Shown: one piece after another, positions 1 through 12,379 of the stretch | Position numbering within the stretch: the stretch's first letter is position 1 | Layout of the letters: each line of letters opens with the position of its first letter | DNA from: Pteria penguin | Lineage: Eukaryota; Mollusca; Bivalvia; Pterioida; Pteriidae | NCBI GenBank assembly: GCA_035048485.1 | Contig: CM068587.1 | Span: forward strand, 41,849,842-41,913,841 | DNA: 64,000 nucleotides | Direction of reading: 5' to 3' | Notes under the pieces: generated by a model | Told to the model about the DNA's origin: nothing | The model's input: only the letters and a program-made list of their open reading frames with translations | Database searches by the model: none | Translations under genes and position numbers: made by a program

Positions 1-3000
1 GATACCTTCACACATTTTGAGGCAGAACCTTTAGGTGCAGCTTCTCTGGCCCAGGTTCACAAAGCTACCCTTAAAGATGGTCGAGTCGTAGCAGTCAAAA
101 TTCAACATCCCCATGTTAAAGCTCACTCATTTATCGATATTAAAACCATGGAGGTATGGAGCTTACCTATTAAATAAAACATTTTACTATCAAATACATG
201 GGAAAACACATTACACTGGAACTCTTTTCTTCATCAAATTGAGAGTTTAATCTCAGGTCTGTCTGTACATGTTGAAGAGTGGTTGTTGAGGTTAGTGAAG
301 ATGGCCTGTCTGTACAGGTTGAAGAGTGGTTGTTGAGGTTTGTGAAGATGGCCTGCCTGTACAGGCTGAAGAGTGGTTGTTGAGGTTAGTGAAGATGGCC
401 TGTCTCTACAGGTTGAATAGTGGTTGCTGAGGTGAGTGAGATGGCCTGCCTGTACAGGCTGAAGAGTGGTTGTTGGGGTTAGTGAAGATGGCCTGTTGAG
501 GAGTGGTTGCTGAGGTTAGTGAAGATGGCCCGTCTGTACAGGCTGGAGAGTGGTTGTTGAGGTTAGTGAAGATGGCCTGTCTGTACAGGCTGAAGAGTGG
601 TTGCTGAGGTGAGTGAAGATGGCCTGCCTGTACAGGCTGAAGAGTGGTTGTTGGGGTTAGTGAAGATGGCCTGTTGAGGAGTGGTTGCTGAGGTTAGTGA
701 AGATGGCCTGCCTGTACAGGCTGAAGCGTGGTTGTTGAGGTTAGTGAAGATGACCTGCCTGTACAGGCTGAAGAGTGGTTGTTGAGGTTAGTGAAGATGG
801 CCTGTTTGTACAGGCTGAAGAGTGGTTGTTGGAGGGTTAGTGAAGATGGCCTCTCTGTACAGGCTGGAGAGTGGTTGCTGAGGATAGTGTAGATGGCCTG
901 TCTGTACAGGCTGAAGAGTGATTGTTGAGGTTAGTGAAGATGGTCTGTTTGTACAGGCTGAAGAGTGGTTGTTGGGGTTAGAGAAGATGGCCTGCCTGTA
1001 CAGGCTGAAGAGTGGTTGTTGGGGGGTTAGTGAAGATGGCCTCTCTGTACAGGCTGGAGAGTGGTTGCTGAGGATAGTGTAGATGGCCTGTCTGTACAGG
1101 CTGAAGAGTGATTGTTGAGGTTAGTGAAGATGGTCTGTCTGTACAGGCTGAAGAGTGGTTGTTGAGGTTAGTGAAAATGGCCTGTCAGTACAAGCTGAAG
1201 AGTGGTTGTTGAGGTTAGTGAAGATGGCTTGTTTGTACAGGCTGAAGAGTGGTTGTTGAGGTTAGTGAAAATTGCTTGCCTGTACAGGCTGAAGAGTGGC
1301 TGTTGAGGTTAGTGAAGATAGCCTCTCTGTACAGGTTGAAGAGTGGTTGTTGGGGTAAGTGAAGATGGCCTCTCTGTACAGGCTGAAGAGTGGTTTCTGA
1401 GATTAGTGAAGATGGCCTGCCTGTACATGCTGAAGAGTGGTTGTTGAGGTTAGTGAAGATGGCCTGTTTGTACAGGCTGAAGAGTGGTTGTTGAGGTTAG
1501 TGAAGCTGGTTTGTCTGTACAGGCTGAAGAGTGGTTGTTGAGGTAAGTGAAGATGGCCTGCCTGTACAGGCTGAAGAGTAGTTGTTGAGGTTAGTGAAGA
1601 TAGCCTCTCTGTGTACAGACTGAATTTGGTTGTTAGGTGAAGACATGCTGCTAATGTACTGGTTGAATGTCGGTTGTTGAGTTAAATATGGATTGCCTGC
1701 CAGTGACTGGCTGAAGGTCGATTATTGGGCTAAGTAAAGACAGCCTGTCATTGAACTGGCTGAGGGATGAAATTTTGGTTGAAGTTAGCCTGAAGGCTGG
1801 TTGTTGGATTAAATGTAGATGGCCTGTCAGTCTAATGGCTGAATCTTGGTTGTCTGGTTAAGTGAAGATGTCCATCCAGTGTACTGCTGAAAATTTATTG
1901 TTGGGTTGAGTGATGTGTACCAACTGAAGATTGGTCTTGGATTAAATGAAGACAGCTTGCCAGTATACAGGCTTAAATTTAGTGTATCAGTTTAAACATA
2001 GTTGTTTGGTTAAGTGAAGATGGCCTTGCAGTGTACCAACTGAAGTTTGGTCAATATTGTCAGTGTAGAATGCTTGCCATTGTACAGGCTTAAAGTTGGT
2101 TGTTGGGTTAGATGAAGATGGCCTGTGTACCAGCTGAAGATTGATTATTTGGTTTAAAGAAGACAGTCTCAAAGTGTACTGGCTGAAGGATGGTTGTTGA
2201 GTTGAAGATGGCCTACAACTGTATTGGTCTAAACTTTGATTGTTGAATTGAGTGGAGATGGCCTTGCAGTGTACTAGCAGATGGTTGGTTGTTCGGTTAA
2301 ATGAACACAGCCTGCCAGTGTACAAGCTTTAATTTGGTTGTTGGGTTAGGTGAAGACCGCCTGCCAGTGTGCCAGCTGAAGGTTGGTTACTTAGTTAAGT
2401 GAAGACAGTTTGCTGGTGTACTGGCTGAAGATCAGTGGTTGGGTTAATTTAAGATAGCTTGCCAGTGTACCAGCTGAAAGTGGGTTGTCGGGTTAGGTGA
2501 AGACAGCCTGCCAGTATATTGACTGAAGTTTAGTTGTTGGATTAAGTGAGGATAACTTGCTAGTGTACCTGCTAAAGGTCATTTGTTCAGTTAAGTGTAG
2601 ATGGCCTGCCATTGTAAAGGCTGAAGTTTGGTTGTTGGGTTAAGTGCAGACAGCCTACTAGTGAACTGGTTGAAGGTTAGTTGTCGGGTTAAGGAAAAAC
2701 AGCCTGCCATTGTACTGGTTGAAGGGTTGGTGATTTTATTTGGTCTTCGCTACCATGAAACACTGGCTTGCTCCTTAGAGATGAAAAAATATCCTAGTTA
2801 GAAAAAACTTGGACTCATTGCGTCTATTAACTTGTGTCACTCTGTTTTCATTGGAGTATATGTGTAATTATAATATCTCAATCTATTTACAGCTATTGGT
2901 ACATGCTATTGCATGGATTTTCCCTGGTTTCGAGTATATGTGGCTAGCAGAGGAAACAAAGCGTAATCTTCCCATAGAACTAGACTTCATTCAAGAGGGG

Positions 3001-6000
3001 AAAAATTGTGAAAGTGTTGAGAGGTTATTCAAACATTTCAATTTTCTCAAAGTTCCAAAAATTCACTGGGATTTGTCAAGTGAACGAGTGCTGACTATGG
3101 AGTACTGTGAAGGAGGGAAAGTAGATGATAAGGCTTACATGAAGAAACATAATATTTCTGTCAATGAGGTCTGTAGAACATTGATTATAAATAATACCTT
3201 AAACTTGTTTAAAACATCAAAACTGAAATTCAATAATTACAACCCTTGAAAGTGGTGATTTCAATTGCACTCTCAGTCTTTTGTGAAAGTTGTCTAATAA
3301 TAAATGATAGAGTTAACCTCAATGTCTTAAATTTACTGTTTTAATGTTTTATATCATAATAACCTGAAATGTTCTCTAGCTTATAAGCTTGGTACTGTTT
3401 GGTATTTTTGTTGTTTTTTTCAGATTTGTGAGTTGTTTTTGATAGGAAATTCCTGTATCTATTTTGGTTCTTAAGTGTGTGTTATTTGTTGCATAGGTTT
3501 CTCGTGACCTTGGCAAACTCTACAGTGAGATGATTTTTGTCCAGGGTTATGTCCATTGTGATCCTCACCCTGGGAATGTCTTGGTCAGGAAAGCTGGCTC
3601 TCATACAGAAATAGTCCTGCTAGACCATGGGCTGTACCAGGTGGGTACTTATAAGAGAAAGGAAATTTTATTTTCATACTTTTCCTATAAAGTGTTGCAA
3701 GTAAACTTTAGGAAACTATAGGAAAAAATTTGATACGATTGACATGCTTGATAATGTTATCTGTACAACTCAAATCATTTAAAAATCAATACAATATTCT
3801 ACAGTCATCCTTTGGTTTTTAATGTTCACTCTCTGTAACCTTTTAACACTTCATTAAATGGCTGTTGGATCTCATTTGGATTGTGACAATAATAATTAGA
3901 AAGAAAACATTTTCTATAATTATTGTACTTATTGTATTACATGTATCAGTACTTGAAAAAATTCAACGAAGTTCATCACCAATAATGCCACCCACCCACC
4001 TGGGGCAAAGTGATATTCATTCTCTTTGTATCACATTATCGAGAAAAATTGACATCATAACCACAGTCTTCTGTCATGGAAATAGCTGTTTGATCATGTT
4101 TGACACAAATGATAAGTAAAGAATTTTTGTAATAATTTGGATGATCACTTTGCCTGGGACTAGTTAAACACATTCCATGAAAATATGATAATTTTCTATT
4201 TGAAAGATTATTGTTCTTCAAAATCTATGTAAATGTCATTTTCATTATGCCCCCCTTCAAAGAACGAGGGGCATATTGCTTTGCTGCTCTCCGTCGGTTG
4301 GTCGGTTAGTCAATCCGTCTGTCGGTTGGTGGGTCCATTTACAGTTTACGCACATTATCTCTGGAACCAATAAAGGTATTGAATTGATATTTGGTATACA
4401 GATACATCTCAAGGATATCTAGGTCAAGTTCAAACTTGGTTATTGTTCGATAATTTTTGTCATAGTTAAAATTAGCAGTTTCCGCTCATTATCGCAGAAA
4501 CGGATAAAGGTATTGAATTGAAATTTTGCATACAAATACATCTTAAGTATATCTAGGTCAAGTTCAAATTTCGGTATCGTTCAATAATTTTTGTTAGAGT
4601 TATTACCCTTGGACTTAGGAAATTTCTTAACGTTAGCAGTTTCTGCACATTATCTCAGGAACGGAGAGATTTATTGATTTGATATTTTGCATACAGATAC
4701 ATATTAAGAATATCTAGGTCAAGTTTAAATTTGGATATCGTTCAATAATTTTTGTCAGAGTTATTCCACTTGGACTTAGGCAATTTCTTAAAAATAAGAA
4801 GTTTCCGCACATTACCTCAGGAATCAATAAAGATATTGAATTTATATTTGATATACTGTTACATCTAAAGGAGAAAATTTCTTAAAATTAGCAGTTTCCG
4901 CTCATTATTTCAGGAACAGCTAGATATATTGAATTGATATTTGGTATACAGATACATCTTAAGGATATCTAGGTCAAGTTAATAAGTTATAATTATGATA
5001 CCTGTATTTGGCATATTTATTTTGCTCAAGTTTTGTGTCAGTTAATACTGATGTCTAAATTAAATGAAGACAAATGACATATCTGTTAATCATTAAACAC
5101 AAATTTTTGAATGGAAAAGATTTGTTTGCGGGTGATTATGAGAAGTAGATGACCTCTAATTTGGTCATGTGAGTATTGCCCACATTACAAAAATGACGAG
5201 AGGGGGCATATGCTAGGTTTGGTGTTGCTCTTGTTTTATCAAGACATTCGCCCAAATATTTCAGTAAGCTGATTAATCAAAGTATTTACTTATTTGAAAT
5301 ATGCAGCAAAGGTTCATTATCATGCAAGCAAAGTCAGGTCATCTACATCTATATTGTGTGGTATAGATTACAGCTTATTTTACACTGAAGATAGTTCTTT
5401 TTCAGTGATATCAGTCTGTATTCAAGTATGTTGGGGTTTAGTTACCGTAAATATTAATGTCAAGCTTGAGATAACTCAGACTGTTTTTGACTTTCCTAGA
5501 ATGAACTACATTTGTAATATACATATATATAATATATATACATTATCTATTTCTAAAAATTTTATAGACACTAACAGATGAATTCAGAGTGAATTACAGC
5601 AAGCTCTGGTTGTCCCTTATCAAAGCTGATCTTGAAGGAATCAAGAAATATTCTACTCTATTGAATTGTGGGGATATGTATGGACTGTTTGCGTGTATGC
5701 TGACTGCTAGATCATGGAATGCTATCACCACAGGCATAGATAAATCTACTATAACTGATGCAGAGGTAAATTATGGTATATTTTATGGTTATTTATTGTA
5801 GTACAAAGTATTGAAAGAAGAAGTTTGTGGTGTTTTGGTGTATTCAAGTTTGACCTACTTTAAAAAACTTGAACCTTGGTCATAACTTGTGAACAGTAAG
5901 AGATAGGGTTTAAATATTTTATGGGTATATTCCTTGTGACAAGACCTTTCATCACGTATCAAAATTTGTTATGTTTTGATCTTGACCTTGAAGATTGACC

Positions 6001-6661
6001 TACTTACAAAAAAAACATTTTTTTTACTATGTAAATTTGGTTTCACTTGCGAGCTCTGTTGTCCTCTGACAACTCTTGTATGTAAACGTAATGGCAAGAC
6101 ATTTAAATTACCTGTAAATCATCCTGATAGATATAAACATATACTGTATCAGTATACATGTACATGTAAATTCTGTTGATATAATATATTCCAATACATA
6201 ATCATGTAATAAATCCCTGGTCACAGTTTTGTTTGATGATCTACATCTTCAAACCCTGATTGTACACTTATTTGTTATTTTAGAGTTTTAATAAGTGATA
6301 TTTTTTCCAGAATGATGCAATAAAGGAGACTGCAGCTCAATATCTCATAGAAATCTCAACAATTCTCAACAAAATCCCAAGGCAACTATTACTAATACTC
6401 AAAACCAATGATGTATTACGTGGTATAGAATACGCATTAAATGTCAAGGCTAATGCTACCTCGTTTTTGAACATGTCACGATGTTGTGTGAGAGCTGTAG
6501 CTGATGACAGTGTGAGACAATCTGACTCTTGGACAGGCCGATTCCAGATCTCCTGTGCCATGCACTGGCAGCTTTTCAGACTCGGACTTTATGAGATGTT
6601 TTTGTGGTTTCGGACCTCATATTTAGGTAGTCTGCTTTTAAGAAATCCTTCCAGTAGTTAA
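1..6661 (+). CDS. ADCK1: ADCK1, aarF-domain (UbiB/COQ8-like) atypical kinase, C-terminal part, 5 exons
   Basis: Coding exons are 1-153, 2893-3168, 3497-3640, 5568-5765 and 6311-6661 (TAA stop at 6659). All junctions are GT-AG and in phase 0, giving 373 residues; the N-terminus, including the KxGQ region, lies left of the window (the human protein is about 530 residues). Visible motifs by partial-protein position: the Ala-rich nucleotide loop PLGAASLAQVHKA (10-22) typical of UbiB kinases, the VAVK lysine (33), the catalytic HCDPHPGN (163-170), and LLDHG (184-188) in place of the usual DFG. The exon 4-5 translation (DEFRVNYSKLW, LFACMLTARSW, FLNMSRCC) matches the ADCK1 C-terminal extension as I remember it. 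The family is known as mitochondrial, linked to cristae and lipid/quinone homeostasis; the substrate cannot be read from sequence. No frame break was seen. Identification is firm; exact 5' extent is not in the window. Confidence 0.95.
241..2750. repeat. 47-bp minisatellite inside an ADCK1 intron
   Basis: Direct tandem repeat of a 47-bp unit reading roughly GAAGATGGCCTG-CCTGTACAGGCTG-AAGAGTGGTTGTTGAGGTTAGT. Units at 301 and 348 show the spacing. Many units contain the perfect 12-bp palindrome GCCTGTACAGGC. From 241 to about 1600 the copies are close to each other; from about 1600 to 2750 they become strongly diverged, with indels and changed words (CCAGTGTACTGGCTG), but keep the same rhythm. 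It fills most of the 2.7-kb intron between exons 1-153 and 2893-3168. Open frames through it are repeat artefacts. Confidence 0.95.
3169..3496 (+). other. ADCK1 intron, no further feature seen
   Basis: AT-rich intron of 328 bp between the GAG|GTCTGT donor and the TTGCATAG acceptor. I see no repeat or conserved motif in it. Confidence 0.8.
4244..5235 (+). mobile_element. Hairpin-ended interspersed repeat with tandem core (bivalve type), in ADCK1 intron
   Basis: The left end can fold (ATTATGCCCCCC ... GAGGGGCATA). It is followed by GTCGGTTGGTCGGTTAGTCA-like text and then about four diverged copies of a core containing 'GTATTGAATTGATATTTGGTATACAGATACATC ... TATCTAGGTCAAGTT' and 'AGCAGTTTCCGCTCATTATC'. 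The right end has GGGGGCATATGC, then TTGCTCTTGTT at 5225-5235. No coding capacity is visible. Its end layout resembles the repeats at 46.1, 58.6, 60.4 and 62.3 kb. Whether it moves as a Helitron-like or other non-autonomous element is inference. Confidence 0.7.
5830..6090 (+). repeat. Fragment of the 'GACCTTGACC' interspersed repeat family
   Basis: Contains 'CTTGTGACAAGACCTTTCAT', 'TTGATCTTGACCTTGAAG', then the end-like GAGCTCTGTTGTCCTCTGACAACTCTTGT with a GTTGTC/GACAAC hairpin. Close relatives lie at about 31.1-31.6, 34.7-35.4 and 36.1-36.2 kb. It lies in the last ADCK1 intron. Confidence 0.55.
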
Positions 6662-8750
6662 CAGAAATCAGATTTAGTAATTTTGTTTATGACAGACATT
6701 TTGTGATATTTGATATATGGATCAAAAATAAGGACAAAACTGTGCCTAATAAGCTAAATTATTTTCACCAAAAGTTAAGTTCCCTTAAACATTTCATACT
6801 TTGCCATTACACTTAATTGAAGTAAAAACATCATTTGATTGAACTGGAATATATACATGTGTAATTTGAATTATATAAAACAAGTAGAGTTGTAAGAAAT
6901 CCTATGTTTATAGTCTTCTCAAATATTCTACCTGGGCATGTACATTTGCCGCAAGTACATTCAGAGAAAATTGGTATTTGTTCACTCAAGTTTTTGATGT
7001 GATAATTACAACTTTTTTTTGTTTTTTTACATGTATTTTAATTTTTAAGTTGAAAATTTGTTTGATGTATTAAGATATTTTGTTGAAAATTAATTAAATC
7101 AAATTTACAACAAAACGTTTCATAGTCATCATGTGAAATGCAGTGTATGTTGTATTGTATATTATGCTGCCAGTCAGGTAAAACCATGCTTTGTCATCAC
7201 TAAAGGTATATTAAAATGTCATTAATGCACATCAGATATTGATGAATTATCTGTGTTTGCTTTGTCTCTTTGATTGGTTTGAAGGAGTATTGCATCGGTG
7301 TTAACAATTTCAGTCATATGAGGCCAAGAAAGGAGGAGGTTGCCAACCTCTTAAACATAGCAGTGCAATGTGGGGGGTCACCCAAGATTACTAGCACCAC
7401 TAGCCTAGTACTAAATCACTATCACTTTGGTTTTCTAACTCTATTTGTTAGTGATATCCATTTAAATAGATCCCTTTGTCCTATCTTTCTTTACTTTGCT
7501 GGGACTCATTCAGTTCCTACATACATGAATCACTGACTCCACATTGGTTTTCAGGTCAAGGCCATCGATACCTGAACAAGTTTTTGATACCTGAAGTTTA
7601 CTTCTACAGGTCATGAGGTTCAACAATGAGTTTTTATTTGACCTTTTGTCATGAAGTAGGCAATTCTCACAGTCTGATCCCCAGATACATGTATTAGTAC
7701 TATGTACAGGTAAAGGGGCCTGAAGAACATCCTATTTCCACAAGACTTTCCCTTTCTCTTCTTGAAAACTAGTTTCAGGAGTTGCTGCCTTGAATTTTAC
7801 ATGATAAGGTGTAAATTAATAAACAAACAAAGTTAAAAGGGAGTTGTTTACACATGAAACAAGTGTACTGTGATAGTTTTAAAGATCTTAAGTTGGTGTG
7901 GTATTTTTCATGAATCAAACACATACCATTTTTAGGTATATACAATTTGACTGTCATAGCCCAATCACTGACAAAGCCTGAGAAAAAAATATTTAAAAGT
8001 GTACTCATTTATTAAAGTATTCTCACTATTATAGAAAATTTATCAATATACTGATAAATACAACTTTCAATATGTCACTATGAAACAAGTTTTTGATTAA
8101 CTATAAATATAATACTGATAACAGAGTATTAATCTCATACTGAAGTAAGAATACCCAACTGATGTCCATAAACACTGTAATTATAAAAACTATGTTTCTA
8201 CTTTTGTTAATTGACCCTCTCACTTGTGTACCTTAATTGCATTTGTGACAGGTACTAGAAAATTACTTCTGAATTTTATTGCAGTGATACATAATTATTG
8301 CATTTTGTAAATACAGTGATATAAGTAAAATAAAATGTGATACAACAGAAATAATAGTAATACAGGATATACCCGGTATGATATATGTATATAATTTTAT
8401 AGGAGTCATGGTTTTATAGTACTAAAACTAGCAATAAAAATTGTTATTGCATATTTGTATAAAAAAGCATGGATACTACTTACATCAGTAAGTTGATAAA
8501 ATAAGAGTTTTTTTTTTTAGTTTTGAATAGCTTAATATCATATACAAAAATCTGATACTTCTATATTTTATGCAAATTTAAAAATATATTGTTCATCCTT
8601 TGATTTTTTTTTTAACTTAATGAGAACTTGAAAACATCTACCTTAATTTTTGTTGGTTACATTACTATACTGGAATATAGTAATAATAACAATACAGGAG
8701 GTCTGAGTACAGCACAACATTATGTTCCAGCTGTCTGTAAAACTTACTTA
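6662..8750 (+). other. Gene-free, probable ADCK1 3'UTR and intergenic DNA
   Basis: AT-rich DNA with no convincing coding exon. A possible polyadenylation hexamer AATAAA is at 7818-7823 on the plus strand, about 1.15 kb after the ADCK1 stop; whether it is used is unknown. The open frames at 7270-7536 (+) and 7775-8008 (-) have no codon bias, motif or splice context. Confidence 0.5.
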
Positions 8751-8945
8751 TAATTCGGTCTTTTCGTTATACAGAGTTACTACCCATTTGAGATGGTATC
8801 AAATTCTAAGAAAACTGATCTAAAACTCAGGGAAATGTTAGTCTACAAATGATGTTTTTATAGGAATTTGATGACATCATAATTGTTTTATGTCAGATAC
8901 CATCCCAAATGGGAAGCAACTCTGTTTAAGGAAAAAACTCGATTC
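8751..8945. mobile_element. Foldback (MITE-like) inverted repeat
   Basis: Arms 8772-8800 and 8896-8924 are inverted copies of 29 nt with three mismatches (core GATACCATC..CAAATGGG). More diverged pairing continues outwards to about 8751 and 8945 (TAATTCGG against GAATCGAG). The roughly 95-bp centre is AT-rich and non-coding. No clear target-site duplication was found, so the class is open. Confidence 0.6.
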
Positions 8946-9329
8946 AAGATATGTAGTAAGTGTTGTGCACATGTTGTGTAGACTTAGTGATCATCAAGAA
9001 TTTGTTTATTACAGAAAATTCCCAAATTGAGATAGATATATTCTCTACTATTTGATACAAGTCATTTAGTGTATTATCTTTTAGTTTAAACTAAATAACT
9101 GATCAAGATCCAGTTTTACAATTGTGAAATACAACTATAAAAAGCCTTGAATAGAAATAATGTGCTAAGTTATATATGACATAAAGCATATACTGATTGC
9201 TCCCTAGTTCATTTCGAGGCACTTGGGCAATTAATATAATAATGGTAAATAAATTTAATGCTGTAAAACCCCTTACGGCATTCCCTTTTCTAGTTCTAAA
9301 TCGTTGACCTTCTGTTTTAACTCCTGCAC

Positions 9330-9404
9330 AATTTCATTTCAGTTTAACATCTTCACAATTTCATTTCAGTTTAACATCTTCACAATTTCATTTCACTTAA
9401 ATCT
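9330..9404. repeat. 27-bp tandem repeat, about 2.7 copies
   Basis: Successive copies of CACAATTTCATTTCAGTTTA plus ACATCTT. It lies downstream of the death-domain gene on the minus strand. The open frame over it is a repeat artefact. Confidence 0.75.
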
Positions 9405-9491
9405 TTTCAGCTCAACTGAAGTATTTCATCTCCCATCTTTTCCCCTGAAATTTTTCATTTTGTTTTATAAGGGTTATAATTTTTACGGTAC

Positions 9492-9497
9492 TTTATT
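9492..9497 (-). terminator. Possible polyadenylation signal of the coiled-coil/death-domain gene
   Basis: TTTATT on the plus strand reads AATAAA on the minus strand, about 350 bp past the stop at 9848. This is the first canonical hexamer I noticed downstream; use is inferred from position only. Confidence 0.35.
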
Positions 9498-9847
9498 TTG
9501 AAACTAATTTGTTGAAAGTGGAAAGGAGTGTTCTCTGATGGCAACTGTGGTCTACCTAAAAATAGAGCTCTGTTGAATGTTTGATTACATGAATATTGAT
9601 GATTGAGACTTCCACAAATCAAATTCACTTCTACAAATCAGAGCCTAGATTTTTATAAGATCTTTCCTCTTTTATAATTTTCAAGGTTTTGGCCTCAGTG
9701 TTATTATTTGTATGCTGGAGTTTTGTATCTTAACAACGACACTTAAAAAAATACTACATAGTATTCAATTCATTTCATCAAAGTTTGGGAGCAGAGACAC
9801 ACATATATGCACTTCCTTGAAGATGTTACATGCTGGGCCTAGTATTA

Positions 9848-12360
9848 TTAATCTACATGATAAAAATCACTAATCCTTTTGGCAAGCAAAATACATCTCA
9901 GCTGAGGTGAGACCAGATGTCTATGGAGCATTCGCATGGATGCCCCTGCACTCTGTCCCCAACTCTGAAACACATAGTCCATGGGATTATCCACCTTCCA
10001 CTTTTTCCATTGTTGGATGGTCTCTGAGGGAATTCCTACTCTCTCGCCAAGAATCCTCCAATCTGCACCTATTCAAAAAAAAAAGAAACTCTATGTCTAA
10101 TTCTAAGAAAGATAACTCTGCAATGAAGAATAAAATTACAATAACATCTGATATAATTATATATCCATAAGTCAAACTTACCCTAATAAATCAAATCTGA
10201 GGTCATAAATTTGCATTCATGTTAAATGAAAATTTTATTTAGATTGAGTCAATCATAACATTATATAGATGTCAGTAACATTCAAAACATTGATTTCTAG
10301 TGTATTGCACATTATCAACTGCTTACTCCTGATTAAGAGTTATTCACCCCTGACATAATAATAATAATTTTTTTTGCCTTGAAGTTTTTACTGATTTCAC
10401 CTCCTAGTTCTGTATATTACCGCACTATTCTTACCATTTGCTTTGTAGAAACTTAATTCATGAATTAAGTACTTCTTGAGGTCCGGATCCATACATGTTA
10501 TATGTGTTTCTCCGGGCATCTTCTTAAAAGGCTGAAAATACCAAATATATTTAATGACACTACAAAAAAGGTCATATCCATAAGAATTATTAATGGCAAA
10601 TTTCTGTCCTACTTAGAACATAATTTAAAAGTAATTACTTTATAGTGTTGATGATTTTAATAAGAATTCATATCAGATTTTGTAACAAAATGATTGTCCT
10701 TTGTCCTATGACTCACACTTAAGAGTAACTTCCCCCCCAAAAAAAAAAAAACCCAAAAAATCCAACCCTTATTGATATGACTGTCTGACTGTGCAATTCT
10801 CCTTCTGCTTTATGGATTTTGATAATATTTTGCACAAAAGTTGAATACCACTCAAACTTTTTGACAATGATTACCCAAGGTCATATATCAAGAATGAAAT
10901 CTATTGGAGACAAGGGTAATTATTTCAGAATTAAAAAAAAAAATCCATAGCATCTCACCAAATTCATTGATGAAGATCATACTTCAAACAAATGTTTATT
11001 AAATGACACAAGATTTTCAACAAATCATGGACATCAAAGGTGATATCTCAAAGTCAGAGTCACTTTCAGAGGTTTACATTATCTCTTACTAAAAAAATGC
11101 ATTCTGTGGAGCACTGATCAGTTCTACAGACTGTCATTGAAAAGGAATTTAATTACAAATGAAGAATGTATGTAAATTTTTATTTCAAATGAATGATTTA
11201 AATAAATTTTGCCATCAAAAAGAAAGGGAAATATATAATGTTCAGATAGATAAGTTGCAGACACAATTTCAGAATATTACATTCAATAATAATTAAATTC
11301 ATAACTCAGCTTCTTTAAACAGTTTGGAAGGTTTAAAACCTATTGTTTACTTTTGAAAGTGTTTATTACAAAAAAAGGAAAACTGTAATATTTTCATAGA
11401 CCGCTGTATGATATGGTACTCACTGGTTTCAAATTAAAAGTTTTGTATTCCTGAATAATATCCCTGGTTTGTTGATTAATTTCCTTCGACACTGTTGTCA
11501 CAGCAACAGGAATGTTGGGATCATTTGTAGGAGAATTTTCTGGACAATAGTCCTCATCAGCATCTGCCTCAAGGAATGTGAACAGACGACTACCAGCTGA
11601 AATATGCATGCATTATCTATGTAAGCTATATTCAATATTCTCCATCATATAGATGAGTTGTTATTATAATCTCTTAATTTCTATGTGCTCTGTAATTATT
11701 AGATGTAAATAAAAGATAAGTAGGTATATGTTATTTATATAATGTCTGAAGATACATTCTTTATGCAAAAACAGAATTTATTTTCTAATATGGATTTACA
11801 TTGTCAAGCTATTATGACATTATAAGATTTGTACCTGCTTCAAAAGTCATGAATCTTGCTTTCGTCTTCGCCTCCGTTAGTGTCACACATTCTTGAATTT
11901 CTTCCAGACCATTTTCTAATTTCAGTCTAATTTTTAACATTTTAGCTAACTCCATATTCAAATGAGTAATTCGAGTCTCTAATTCTTCTATTCTATGTTC
12001 CACCGGACCTTTTTTCCTTTTATCACGTCTATGAGCTAAAAAATTAATAATATCTAGTAATTCCTCCACCCTTAGATCACAAAAGGGTATGGGCTTTCCA
12101 TCTCCTCTGAACTCATAACCTTTGACCTGAGCATCCTCAGCCAGTGTTGATGCCAGAGAATCTAATTTGTTCTTGAGATCTTTATTTTCCTCTGTCAGAC
12201 CACTAATCTTCTCTGAAAGTTCTTCATTCTCACATGTTAATTGTTCTATTTTAGCAGCACTTTCCTTAATGCTAAGTTTAGTACGGTTGGCAGTACTAGG
12301 ACGAGAAGTTTTCTCTGCAGTGTCCTTTTTCATTGCAGATTTCTTAGACTTACTGGCCAT
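9848..12360 (-). CDS. Coiled-coil and death-domain protein, 338 aa, 4 coding exons
   Basis: Exons on the minus strand, in order: 12360-11835, 11596-11424, 10531-10435, 10068-9848 (TAA at 9850-9848). All junctions are GT-AG and the phases (1, 0, 1) add up to 1017 nt. Residues about 1-30 are basic and Ser/Thr/Lys-rich. Two heptad-rich stretches follow at about 30-72 (IEQLTCENEELSEKISGLTE) and 122-165, with HRRDKRKKGP between them, then an acidic linker (EADADEDYCPEN). Residues about 245-330 read as a death fold: DLKKYLIHELSFYKANGADW, then GERVGIPSETIQQWKKW and GASMRMLHRHLV, close to the DWRxLAxxLG / W core of UNC5- and ankyrin-type death domains. There is no membrane segment or signal peptide. 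The role is probably a cytosolic death-fold adaptor, but partner and pathway cannot be read, and I do not recognise a named orthologue. The start is the first ATG after a plausible CAG acceptor at 12380. Confidence 0.85.
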
Positions 12361-12379
12361 GTAGTATGTAATGAAATAT

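Noticed and set aside
1987..2325. 112-codon minus-strand frame
   Set aside because: It lies wholly inside the diverged part of the 47-bp minisatellite; its protein repeats follow the DNA period.
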